Assembly: GCA_005784505.1 (NCBI GenBank)
Contig: VCAZ01000117.1
Coordinates: forward strand, 703,501-767,500
Length of the DNA stretch: 64,000 bases
Source of the DNA: Bagarius yarrelli
Lineage: Eukaryota; Chordata; Actinopteri; Siluriformes; Sisoridae
Reading direction: 5' to 3'
The notes under the pieces are model-generated. The model ran no database searches and was not told the origin of the DNA. It saw only the letters and a program-made list of their open reading frames with translations. Numbering within the stretch: position 1 is the first letter of the stretch; the number at the start of each line of letters is the position of its first letter. Shown one piece after another: positions 57,901 through 64,000 of this stretch. Position numbers and translations under genes: made by a program.

Positions 57901-60900
57901 AAGACATTGTTATGCTGGAACATGCTTGAGTCTCTTAGTTCCAGTAAAGGAATAATGTAATGCCACAACATATAAAGACATTCTACACAAAACGGTCTGC
58001 TTTTAAATTTGTAGCAACATTTTGGTGAGGAAACACAGATGGATCTGGTGAATCCTATAATAGCCTCCACATTTTCCACTAGATTTTGAAATGTGGCTAT
58101 AGGGATTTATTGATTCAGCTACAAGAATATTAATAAGATCAAACACTTATGGTGGTTGAGGAGTTTTGGGGTGCAGTCGGTGTTCCAGTTCATCCCAAAG
58201 GTGTTCAGTGGGGTTGAGTCAGGACTCGGTGCAGGACATAAGACTTCTTCTACTGCAACTAAAACACAGCGCCTTTATGTAGAGATCTGCACTCCCATGG
58301 GAGCACCAACGAGATCTGACGCAAACGACAGTAGCTCAGACAGTTTGGGAACGCAACAGATATGTGGTTGTGCTGGTAAGGTGTCTTTAAACTTTTAGTA
58401 AACTTCCTAATACAGACCATAATGCCATAAATACTAGAAAATACTCCATATCAGATTTGCATATTTGACAGCAAAGTGATTAAAAAAACCTCCAGAAGAA
58501 CCTGAAGATTGGTTTTAGATCACACCTGCATTCAGGAAGTTTAGGTGACTCCACACAGCTTGCTGACTCACCTTCAGCTGGCAGTAGACATGGAATTGGA
58601 AGGTCTCGTTCCACACAGGTGTTTTGCTGTTTTGAATCATTTTGGTTTGCAGAGTACAAGCACAGGCTGTGGGCAGGCGCAGGGTCACGTAGAGGTCAGG
58701 CTGTGAAACTGTAGAAAGATATGGTGCAGTGTAAGTAAACGCAAGCAAGTGTCAGTTTTACACATAGTTGCGCTTTTGTACGCAGCCATGACATTTGAAT
58801 GATCTGTTGTTGTTGGGTTTTTTTTGTTTATTTATTCTATTATATTTCTTTTAATTCTCTTTTTCTGCTTTTGGCAGAAAAACCTTATTTAAAGTGACAT
58901 ATTTATTCATTTTTTTTATCCAACTTAGCAGTAGAGGGTTAAGAGCCTTGCTCAGGGGCCCAGCATCAGCACCTGGGGTGGTGCTGAGAATTAAACCGAT
59001 AATCTTCTGCTCAGCAGTCCAACACCTTGAGCTACTAATTTTCTCTTCAGTTTTTTTCTGTAACCAACCAATTTTCTTACTGCTTAATAAATTAATAAAT
59101 ATAATAATAATAATAATAATAATTGCAAAGAGATTTCATACACTAACTTTCCTGCTTAACCAGATTATTAAATTAATAATAACATTAAAGGCAGGAACTT
59201 CCAAAGAATCGATAACTCATTCAGTTGATCCAGACAGGTGTGTTAGTTATGGTGATGATGAAACATGTGTGTGTGATGAATAAGAAACATACAGATATCA
59301 TATGACTGCTCCATCTCTCCTCGTAGCACAGTGACCGCGAGATTACAGTGTGTCATCAGTTCTTTCTGTAACAAACAAACAACAGGTAGATACAGGTCAC
59401 CAAGCTGAAAGTTCCATTCCTGAAATTATCCTTATTATTTTAACTGTTATTTAAACACTCTGTGACCTATTTTATGTTTAGTGTCATAAGGTCAGTGACG
59501 TAATTCTGCAAATTTCAGGGTCATTTTGGGAAGAGGTTTGCCTGCCATCTGTCTGCCTGGCGTAATTATATGACGTCTAAAACAGATTATAGTCGTTAAT
59601 ATCTGTAACTACTTCCTCATTTTTGTAGCTTGAATATGATCGCTAAATTATTTAATTGTCCTAGACACTGGATATAAAAAGTCTCTCTGGTCATTATTTA
59701 TTGGTCACCTCATTACTTACAGAGAGACGCCCTGTTCTTAGTAATGTCACTGTTGTGCTATAATTGGCATCTTGTTTACTATATAGCAAACATTTTTACC
59801 AGCACACCTATAAATTTTTCCAGAAATTCTGAGTCACACAGTTGTTAAGAATGTCTTTGTATGTTCTAACCTTACATCTACAGCATTTGGCAGACGTTCT
59901 CATCCAGAGCGACTTACATTTTTCTTTTTTTATACAACTAAGCAATTGGGGTTAAGGGTCTTGCTCAGGAACCCAGAAGTTGCAACTTGGTGATGCTGGG
60001 AATCAAACCCTGATCTTCCAATTAGCAGACCAATGATATCAATCACTGCGCTACCACTATTATTTAGAAATAACTTACAATATTCCTAAAACTAAGAAAG
60101 CCAAACACTGTTCCAGCATGACAATGACCCTGTGCACAAAACCCCTGAACTTCATGAAGACATGCTGTGTTCTGGGAGAACTCTCATGTCCTGCATGTAG
60201 CTCTGTGACTCTGACTCACGGGGAACCATTGGAAACCACTGGGAAAAAACTGGAACACTGATTCACCCCAGACCTCCTCACCTTAACATTAGTGTCTGAT
60301 CTTATTAATACTCTTGTAGCTGAATTATCAATTAACAGTTACACAACACAATCTAGTGGAAAGTCTTTGCGGAGGTGTGAAGGTTATTGTAAGAAAGAGA
60401 ATAATATGCTTTCATCAATGAGATCCTACAGTACAGATGCTGAGTACAATTTTTTTTACAATTATAGTACAATTCCTTTTTTGTTGGTTTTACTTTAAAA
60501 GTATTCTTCTATAGTTTTTTTTTTTACTTTACTATACTGTATAAGTTGCAATTTCACAGTAAATATGGAAAAGGTTCTAACATGTTTTGTCTAAGTTTTA
60601 TATTTTTTAGGCATTTTCTTCCCAGAGATGTGTAGATTTTTTTAAAAATTACTGGAGGTTGTAAAAGTTTACCTGAATAAAGTCTTAAAAACATCAAAAT
60701 TGGATCTCATTTTGTATTTTAATGGTATGAATTCGTGTTTTTTTCATGATTAAGACAGACACATATATATATATATATTTACCTACAAGCAACCGGGGCA
60801 GATGGTCACGTCTATCAATATTAAAGAATACTAGATAAATTGATCATGTGGTTATGCGGCTACTACATTGATGAATTCAGTAGCTACCTAATCTCGATGA

Positions 60901-61487
60901 AAATCTTAGTAAAAAAATACTCATTATCGTTATATTTCTCATACTCGTTATTGTTATATGTGTGATAATAGTACCAACTATAGGAAAAGTATTAATTTGT
61001 TCATAAAAGAGCCTTTATTTATATTTAGGACAAATTTTTTTTCTCATCAGGATGTTTCTAAACTTGGATATATCTTCAATCGGTGCAAAGTACAAACCAA
61101 ATTCTAACCCTTGGCTGCCAATCTACATTAAACGCCCTTTTGGCCAGGATGGAATAGGAATGAGAAGATGTAGAGGTATTAATATATGAAATAATGCTTA
61201 TTTTTCCAGTGGATCAGTTCATTAATATTTAAACTAGGTACTTTTACCCAAACACTGCTTATAAATTACTCTCCAATAACTTTATAACACTTTTTTATTA
61301 TTATTTTTAAAACACGGACCTTATGAAATTAATCAAAATTGACCATTTTTTGGGTCCAATCTATAAAATATGATCTGAAGTTACAGTTAGTTATAGTTAT
61401 TAATTATTAAAAAACATATAGAAATACGCATTTTTAGGTTTTTGAAATTCCTTACAAACAACCCTGTTTAAACAGTGATTCTATCGA

Positions 61488-61526
<39 letters not shown>

Positions 61527-61668
61527 ATCTATCTGCCATCCATCCATCCATCCATCCATCCATCCATCCATCCACCCATCCTTTACAGTTCTACTAGTAT
61601 TAATTCAGAACTTTAACTTTACCTTTAGCTATTAAAGCTAAATGAAAAATGTAAATTTTTACCTTCAT
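43318..61668 (-). CDS. pla2g4: Cytosolic phospholipase A2, group IV D/E/F-like
   Basis: A C2-targeted, calcium-dependent enzyme that hydrolyses glycerophospholipids at membranes, releasing fatty acids such as arachidonate. Nineteen exons join in frame: 59365-59293, 58708-58572, 56721-56593, 56096-56056, 55721-55679, 54235-54184, 54062-53923, 53696-53625, 52069-52035, 51376-51238, 50180-50044, 48436-48214, 47248-47134, 47050-46913, 46824-46717, 45922-45752, 45627-45458, 45320-45134, 43532-43318, giving 775 codons including TGA. A first coding exon at about 61663-61695 would add Met-Lys. C2 domain: about residues 10-125, with likely Ca2+ ligands in [22 protein letters not shown] and YDGDLMQDE. 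Catalytic domain: oxyanion loop SGGGSRAM (Arg about 303), nucleophile Ser about 331 in SLSGST, catalytic Asp about 608 in MVDAGF. Human members B/D/E/F are roughly 780-870 aa. The paralogue (D, E or F) cannot be fixed by eye. Confidence 0.93.
43690..43905 (-). other. Unassigned coding-like remnant in the last pla2g4 intron
   Basis: An open frame reads [20 protein letters not shown] and then [12 protein letters not shown]. It has ordinary protein-like composition but no splice fit to pla2g4. I suspect a fragment of an old transposable element; the family is not recognised. Confidence 0.25.
45134..45320 (-). CDS. pla2g4: pla2g4 exon 19
   Basis: Starts [20 protein letters not shown] and contains [18 protein letters not shown], a well-conserved part of the C-terminal catalytic core. 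Confidence 0.95.
45458..45627 (-). CDS. pla2g4: pla2g4 exon 18 (catalytic Asp)
   Basis: Starts [20 protein letters not shown] and then [20 protein letters not shown]. The Asp of VDAGF is the second member of the catalytic dyad. Donor GTGAGA. Confidence 0.96.
45752..45922 (-). CDS. pla2g4: pla2g4 exon 17
   Basis: Encodes [20 protein letters not shown] and contains [10 protein letters not shown], a conserved block. The donor GTCAGA is weak. Confidence 0.92.
46000..46135 (-). repeat. SINE family A, antisense, strongly diverged
   Basis: Only ACATTTGGCAGATGCTTTTT, GGTAAGGGCCCTGCTCAGAG and 'AGCAGTGGAAGC' are still readable. Confidence 0.55.
46235..46400 (-). repeat. SINE family C-like, antisense
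   Basis: Contains GCCCCTGGAGCAGAGAGGGT TAAGGGCCTT and AACCATTTGAGCTAC, resembling family C in antisense. Confidence 0.6.
46420..46598 (+). repeat. SINE family A, sense, in a pla2g4 intron
   Basis: Head ACTGGTGAAGGTGCTGGATT, body GGGCTCTTGAGCAAGG and end GATAAGGGGGTCTTCCAAGT. Confidence 0.72.
46717..46824 (-). CDS. pla2g4: pla2g4 exon 16
   Basis: Starts [20 protein letters not shown], matching the 'G.W.S.FS' block of group IV enzymes. Confidence 0.94.
46913..47050 (-). CDS. pla2g4: pla2g4 exon 15
   Basis: Encodes [20 protein letters not shown] and ends PETRVSIML. 'EW.EF.PYEVG..KYGAFVP' is typical of the family. Confidence 0.96.
47134..47248 (-). CDS. pla2g4: pla2g4 exon 14
   Basis: Encodes [27 protein letters not shown]. 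'KLSD.R.A...GQNPLPIY' is a strong group IV signature. A second in-frame acceptor three codons later (after CATCCAG) is possible. Confidence 0.93.
47446..47818. mobile_element. Unclassified interspersed element in a pla2g4 intron
   Basis: A 370-bp block with its own GC-richer composition, from TTGTGACGAACCGGGCTGAG through CAAACACAATACACAGGACG to GCGCCCTCCGGTGGCTGGGA GCTGTAG and a TAACAG edge. No coding capacity is visible; the class is uncertain. Confidence 0.5.
48214..48436 (-). CDS. pla2g4: pla2g4 exon 13
   Basis: Starts [20 protein letters not shown] and ends [12 protein letters not shown]. It follows the nucleophile (STW..ASLY) and forms part of the lid region. Confidence 0.94.
49868..49931. 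repeat. (TA)n microsatellite
   Basis: About 62 bp of alternating TA roughly 110 bp downstream of the donor of pla2g4 exon 12. Confidence 0.93.
50044..50180 (-). CDS. pla2g4: pla2g4 exon 12 (oxyanion loop and nucleophile)
   Basis: Starts [20 protein letters not shown] and ends MTSLSGSTW. It holds the Gly-rich oxyanion loop with its Arg and the catalytic Ser. The lipase pentapeptide is S-L-S-G-S where the family normally has G-x-S-G-S. Confidence 0.96.
51238..51376 (-). CDS. pla2g4: pla2g4 exon 11
   Basis: Encodes [25 protein letters not shown] and so on, closely matching the '[18 protein letters not shown]' block just before the catalytic domain of cPLA2 B/D/E/F. Confidence 0.95.
52035..52069 (-). 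CDS. pla2g4: pla2g4 exon 10 (35 nt)
   Basis: Encodes [11 protein letters not shown] and two bases of an Arg codon completed by the next exon. Acceptor CAACAG, donor GTACTG. Accepted mainly because it provides the phase that the next exon needs. Confidence 0.65.
52190..53085 (-). mobile_element. DIRS-like retrotransposon relic (RT end plus tyrosine recombinase)
   Basis: On the minus strand the upstream end (53078-52890) reads FRVNK after [13 protein letters not shown], the usual end of the reverse transcriptase/RNase H part. The downstream part (52747-52529) reads [26 protein letters not shown] and [14 protein letters not shown], then [20 protein letters not shown]. This order and wording match the tyrosine-recombinase region of teleost DIRS-like elements. 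Stops and frame breaks show it is dead. It lies in the intron between pla2g4 exons 9 and 10. Confidence 0.75.
53625..53696 (-). CDS. pla2g4: pla2g4 exon 9
   Basis: Encodes [24 protein letters not shown], acceptor ATAAAG, donor GTAAGA. Weaker homology than its neighbours, but frames and splice sites agree. Confidence 0.72.
53923..54062 (-). CDS. pla2g4: pla2g4 exon 8
   Basis: Encodes [20 protein letters not shown] and ends [10 protein letters not shown]; the linker region preceding the catalytic domain in group IV D/E/F proteins. Donor GTATGA. Confidence 0.88.
54184..54235 (-). CDS. pla2g4: pla2g4 exon 7 (52 nt)
   Basis: Encodes [17 protein letters not shown], linker sequence; acceptor TTTTCAG, donor GTAAGA. 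Confidence 0.85.
54385..54525 (-). repeat. SINE family A, antisense, in a pla2g4 intron
   Basis: Carries GAGAGTTAAGGGCCTTGCTC, AGCTTGGTGGCACTG and AACAACTGAGCTACCACTTC. Confidence 0.72.
54800..54982. repeat. (GATA)n tetranucleotide array
   Basis: Two pure GATA blocks separated by GATAAATACTGTAGATA, preceded by a few GACA/GACAG units. About forty units in total. Confidence 0.95.
54990..55350 (+). mobile_element. LINE 3' end, RTE/BovB-like
   Basis: The plus strand encodes [18 protein letters not shown], then [20 protein letters not shown] and [10 protein letters not shown]. This resembles the C-terminal end of LINE endonuclease/reverse transcriptases, whose tail includes 'cacaaagagtcgcacacg'. 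The upstream part is frame-broken. The clade assignment rests on memory of the tail motif. Confidence 0.5.
55679..55721 (-). CDS. pla2g4: pla2g4 exon 6 (43 nt)
   Basis: Encodes [14 protein letters not shown] after a split Ser codon, with acceptor TCCCAG and donor GTAAGA. Linker after the C2 domain. Confidence 0.83.
56056..56096 (-). CDS. pla2g4: pla2g4 exon 5 (41 nt)
   Basis: Encodes [13 protein letters not shown] and part of an Arg or Ser codon. It is the last C2 strand region. Frame depends on the next 43-nt exon. Confidence 0.85.
56195..56465 (-). mobile_element. Tc1/mariner relic
   Basis: Contains GGTGCAGTCGGTGTTCCAGT and GGCTTTGTGCACAGGGGCATTGTCATGCTGGAACA. Reversed, these correspond to transposase stretches ending in ELExRL and [13 protein letters not shown] motifs. 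Several internal deletions. Confidence 0.65.
56593..56721 (-). CDS. pla2g4: pla2g4 exon 4 (C2 loop 3)
   Basis: Starts [20 protein letters not shown] and ends VFVMSDK. The spaced Asp residues (YDGDLMQDE) match calcium-binding loop 3. Forty-three codons in phase 0. Confidence 0.93.
56795..56940 (-). repeat. SINE family A, antisense
   Basis: GCATTTGGCAGATGCCCTTA to CCAACACCTTAACCACTAAG, with a shortened middle. Confidence 0.78.
57170..57620. other. Unclassified repeat-like block in a pla2g4 intron
   Basis: Starts CCAAAAGTTTGTGGACACCT, the edge motif of the Tc1 relics. It then changes at about 57210 to a GC-richer sequence (GCAGAACCCCCTTGCTGATC, GAGGCGAGAAACAAGGCGAC) that is not seen elsewhere in the window. 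This suggests one element inserted into another. Confidence 0.4.
57895..58275 (-). mobile_element. Tc1/mariner relic with transposase C-terminal motif
   Basis: On the minus strand the bases at about 58170-58235 encode [15 protein letters not shown], the conserved end of Tc1-type transposases with the third catalytic acidic residue region upstream. The remainder reaches CATGCTGGAACATGC at 57911. Stops throughout. Confidence 0.75.
58572..58708 (-). CDS. pla2g4: pla2g4 exon 3 (C2 core)
   Basis: Starts [20 protein letters not shown] and contains [15 protein letters not shown], both hallmarks of the calcium-binding C2 domain of cPLA2 B/D/E/F. Donor GTGAGT. Confidence 0.95.
58905..59042 (-). repeat. 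SINE family A, antisense
   Basis: Contains AGAGGGTTAAGAGCCTTGCT CAGGGGCCCA and CAGTCCAACACCTTGAGCTA. Confidence 0.75.
59293..59365 (-). CDS. pla2g4: pla2g4 exon 2 (C2 strand 1 and loop 1)
   Basis: Encodes [24 protein letters not shown]. 'NLAVTVLRG' is the usual first strand of the group IV C2 domain. Acceptor TTACAG, donor GTATGT. Confidence 0.88.
59875..60060 (-). repeat. SINE family A, antisense, full length
   Basis: From ACAGCATTTGGCAGACGTTC to CAATCACTGCGCTACCACTA. It is inserted inside a Tc1 relic, whose edges lie at about 59825-59872 and 60060. Confidence 0.8.
60060..60300 (+). mobile_element. Tc1/mariner relic, plus-strand transposase fragment
   Basis: Reads [20 protein letters not shown] on the plus strand, the Tc1 transposase DNxPxH-type motif, followed by decayed copies of the region before LNPxEHLWDE. 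It is probably the continuation of the 59825-59872 piece. Confidence 0.7.
61485..61580. repeat. (CTGT)n/(CATC)n compound microsatellite
   Basis: About ten CTGT units followed by about ten CATC units, close upstream of the presumed first coding exon of pla2g4 in genomic order. Confidence 0.93.
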
Positions 61669-61695
61669 CTTCAAACCGTTGCTGAGCTCCTGTCT
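61663..61695 (-). CDS. pla2g4: pla2g4 probable first coding exon
   Basis: Between TTTTTTAG and donor GTAAAA lies [11 protein letters not shown] in phase 0. The ATG at 61668 would start the protein as MK, directly followed by [16 protein letters not shown] from the next exon. If coding begins further upstream this is an internal exon instead. Confidence 0.45.
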
Positions 61696-61699
61696 CTAA

Positions 61700-63650
61700 A
61701 AAATATGTGTACAAAACAAACTCAAGAAAAACTTCAAATCAGTCTCACAGAAATCCATGAGAACTGCTGGTTTTATGTTGTCTGATATGACTCACAGCAG
61801 CGCGTAATGAAGCTACGCCCCACCTTTGCCCTAAAAAAATATTCTCTTCCCTCTGGTGCTTGTATTAATAATTCAGTGGGTGTTTGTCTTATTCTATTAT
61901 ATAGTTAAATTTTAACTTGTTATGTATAGTATAGTATAGTATCATCTTGTTTAGACTCCTATAACAGTTTCTCGAAAAACATTCCACTACATTATAGAGC
62001 ATGAATCTTGGGACTGGTATTTGGGTGAGGGAGTCTGGAGTTCAGTCTGTGTTCCAGTTTATCCTAAAGATGTTCAGTGAAGTTCAGTCAGAGTTCGAAC
62101 ACTGTTCAGGACACTCGAGTTTTTTTCCACTCCAACCAGAACTCACCTTGTCTTCATGGAGCTCAGGGGTTTTGTGCACAGGGGTATTGTCATGCTGTAA
62201 CAGTGTTCTGGTCCCTAGTTTCAGTCTTAAGATAATGTTCTGCTACAACCTACATGTACATTTCAGACATTTGTGTACTTCATACTTTGTGGCCGCCATT
62301 ATGTGGGTGTGCTGGAAGAACTTGTTGCCATATAATCAAGTATTGTTATGGTGGGGTTTCGTACAGTATTATGGTATTGTTTAATATTACACGGAATGGT
62401 GTATTGTAAAGAAAGGTATTGTATTGTATGGTATCATGCCAGAAAGTACAGGTACATCACATAGTGTATTGTATTATCTGGTATAAAATATGTAAAGTAT
62501 AAATAATTCTAGACTTTGGTGTAAAATTGTTACTGCATGCTTAATACAGAACAAATGTAGAATTTCGACCTGTACTATAATTTTATCAGGATAGCGAATA
62601 TATTTAAACACATTTACTTATAGAGTTGATTATTTTCTTATCTTTTTGCCTGCATTTGCCATTGATGTTCTCATCAAATTACATGAAAACCGACCAATGA
62701 CCAATGACACAAACCAATGACACGACAGAAAACCAAGACAACATAACACATGGACAGGAGAAATCACATGGCAGGAACACATGGGGGAACAGTGTTCACA
62801 GGAAGCAAACAAAAAACATGAAGAAACAAAGAAACAAGAAACAAATATAAAGCTCAAAATATCAACATAACATTAACATTAAAAATAAAACAAAAACCCA
62901 AATTCTTACATATGATGTGTTGGTGAAGTGGGTAGAAGTTAATGCCTCACTGTTTCAGGGCTTCAGGTTTGATCCTAAGCCTGCGTTACAGTTTGTATTA
63001 CATTTCTCTGTTTTCTGATCTTCTTATGTCCGCGTGGTTTTCCGACAGCTTTCCTTTGAATAAGCTTCCACTGTTACATACATTTAGCATGATGGCACTC
63101 TTATATTCCACCTTTTTTTTTATTCATTACACATTTTTTTAACTGCAAAGAGTTTCTTTGTTGTTTTTTCCTTTTCTGGAATATATATTACAAACAATAT
63201 AATAATTTTTTTCGTGTTCTAGTACCAAGACGAAGATCACAGCAAGGTGTTGAAAAGGTTTTTGCTGGTAAAACAAAAAATTTTCTTGATATTTTTCTTG
63301 ATATTTTAACATGTAGGAATCCATAATTACCTATAAAATGAGCAAGAAGATCAAGCTGGACAGGAAAAAACTCTTTTACTGTAACTATCACAGGGTCATT
63401 CTCCAAAACACATTGTATTTAAGTGTTTCAGATTTTGAATGATTAATTGACCAACAGGTTTATCTAGTGTCATTTACAGCCCTATTGTCATTTCGTCATA
63501 CGGCAGCTTGATGAGGTGTTGTGAAGTTGTAACTGGAAGCAAATTAGATACTGGACTGACCAATTTTTATCCTCTGTAGATGTTTAAGTGACCATAAATT
63601 TGATGATTTATTTGAAACTTTAAAAACACAATTAAACATCTTTTGTTCAG
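61700..63650. other. Upstream of pla2g4; no further gene supported
   Basis: Apart from the Tc1 relic at 62000-62290 and repeat-like sequence at 62650-62860, this is AT-rich sequence. A minus-strand frame at about 63340-63406 (ENDPVIVTVKEFFPVQLDLL) has a possible donor but no homology I can name. Confidence 0.4.
62000..62290 (-). mobile_element. Tc1/mariner relic
   Basis: Contains GGAGTTCAGTCTGTGTTCCA, CTAAAGATGTTCAGTGAAGT and GGTTTTGTGCACAGGGGTAT TGTCATGCTG in antisense, the same landmarks as 56195 and 58140. Confidence 0.65.
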
Positions 63651-63699
63651 CTACATCCTGAAAAGCAGAATTTGCTCCTGCCATCTACAGATGCCAACT

Positions 63700-63850
63700 A
63701 AAGCTCTATCAATCAAAAAGGAAAACAAATGGCACATGGTCAGAGGCACCGCCATGTCCTGTGGGCCAAGATTCCTTTAAAATGGACTGGTTCTAAGTAA
63801 TAAAGTGTTCTAAGGTCAAATGAGTCCAAATTTGGGCTTTACAAGTAATT
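63700..63850 (+). mobile_element. Tc1/mariner relic, transposase central fragment
   Basis: The plus strand reads RHRHVLWAKIPLKWTGSK, two stops, then SVLRSNESKFGL. This matches the 'W....LWSDESKF' region of Tc1 transposases with one catalytic Asp replaced by Asn. Confidence 0.7.
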
Positions 63851-63854
63851 AACA

Positions 63855-64000
63855 AGATTTTAAAATCTAGTTGATGTTTACTAGGGAGCCAGTTGACAGA
63901 ACCGGGCTAATATAATTGTATTTCTTGGTTCTAGCAAGAACTCTAGCTGCTGCGTTTGGGACCAGCTGGAGTTTATTTATTAGGCGTGCAGAACAACCAC
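63855..64000 (+). repeat. LINE-like tail at the right edge
   Basis: Contains AGCAAGAACTCTAGCTGCTG CGTTTGGGACCAGCTGGAG, a motif I associate with a common teleost LINE or SINE repeat. It is cut by the window edge. Confidence 0.5.

Noticed and set aside
63188..63406. Possible exon ENDPVIVTVKEFFPVQLDLL upstream of pla2g4
   Set aside because: It has a donor-like GTAATT but no clear acceptor, no phase link to pla2g4 and no recognised homology. It is kept only as a note.

Overview
This is vertebrate, almost certainly teleost fish, nuclear DNA. Coding sequence is split into many short exons with GT/GC-AG introns. The rest is AT-rich and full of teleost-type tRNA-derived SINEs, Tc1/mariner fragments, a DIRS-like relic, LINE tails and long microsatellites. 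The repeats would suit a catfish or other otophysan, but the sequence alone does not prove an order.

Three protein-coding genes can be rebuilt, all on the minus strand. (1) Positions 581-14054 hold the 5' part of a repeat-built coiled-coil gene. It has 26 frame-consistent exons (1100 codons) and runs off the left edge. After a unique N-terminus, nearly every exon is one phase-0 coiled-coil cassette, and a six-exon block has been tandemly duplicated recently. I do not recognise a named orthologue. (2) Positions 19648-26827 hold a complete three-exon two-pore-domain potassium channel of the TRESK type (kcnk18, 397 aa). (3) Positions 43318 to about 61695 hold a near-complete cytosolic phospholipase A2 of the group IV D/E/F kind. 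It has an N-terminal C2 domain and a patatin-like catalytic domain with its Ser/Asp dyad, in 19 in-frame exons plus a probable short first coding exon (about 776 aa). A decayed copy of one of its exons lies at 40795-40905, downstream of the gene.

Layout: 1-580 SINE and intron; 581-14054 coiled-coil gene, with a 36-bp minisatellite in intron 1 and a CRE palindrome upstream of the start codon; 14200-19640 intergenic SINEs and other repeats; 19648-26827 kcnk18, with SINEs and a palindromic MITE-like element in its introns; 27190-43300 gene-poor, with LINE tails, SINEs, long TA/TG arrays, a GCN-rich block and the pla2g4 exon relic; 43318-61695 pla2g4, with Tc1, DIRS-like, RTE-like and GATA-repeat insertions in its introns; 61700-64000 Tc1 and LINE remnants. 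No rRNA, functional tRNA or CRISPR array was seen. The genes are neighbours but show no operon-like link. Group IV PLA2 releases arachidonic acid and TRESK is reported to be inhibited by unsaturated fatty acids, but nothing in the sequence ties the two together.
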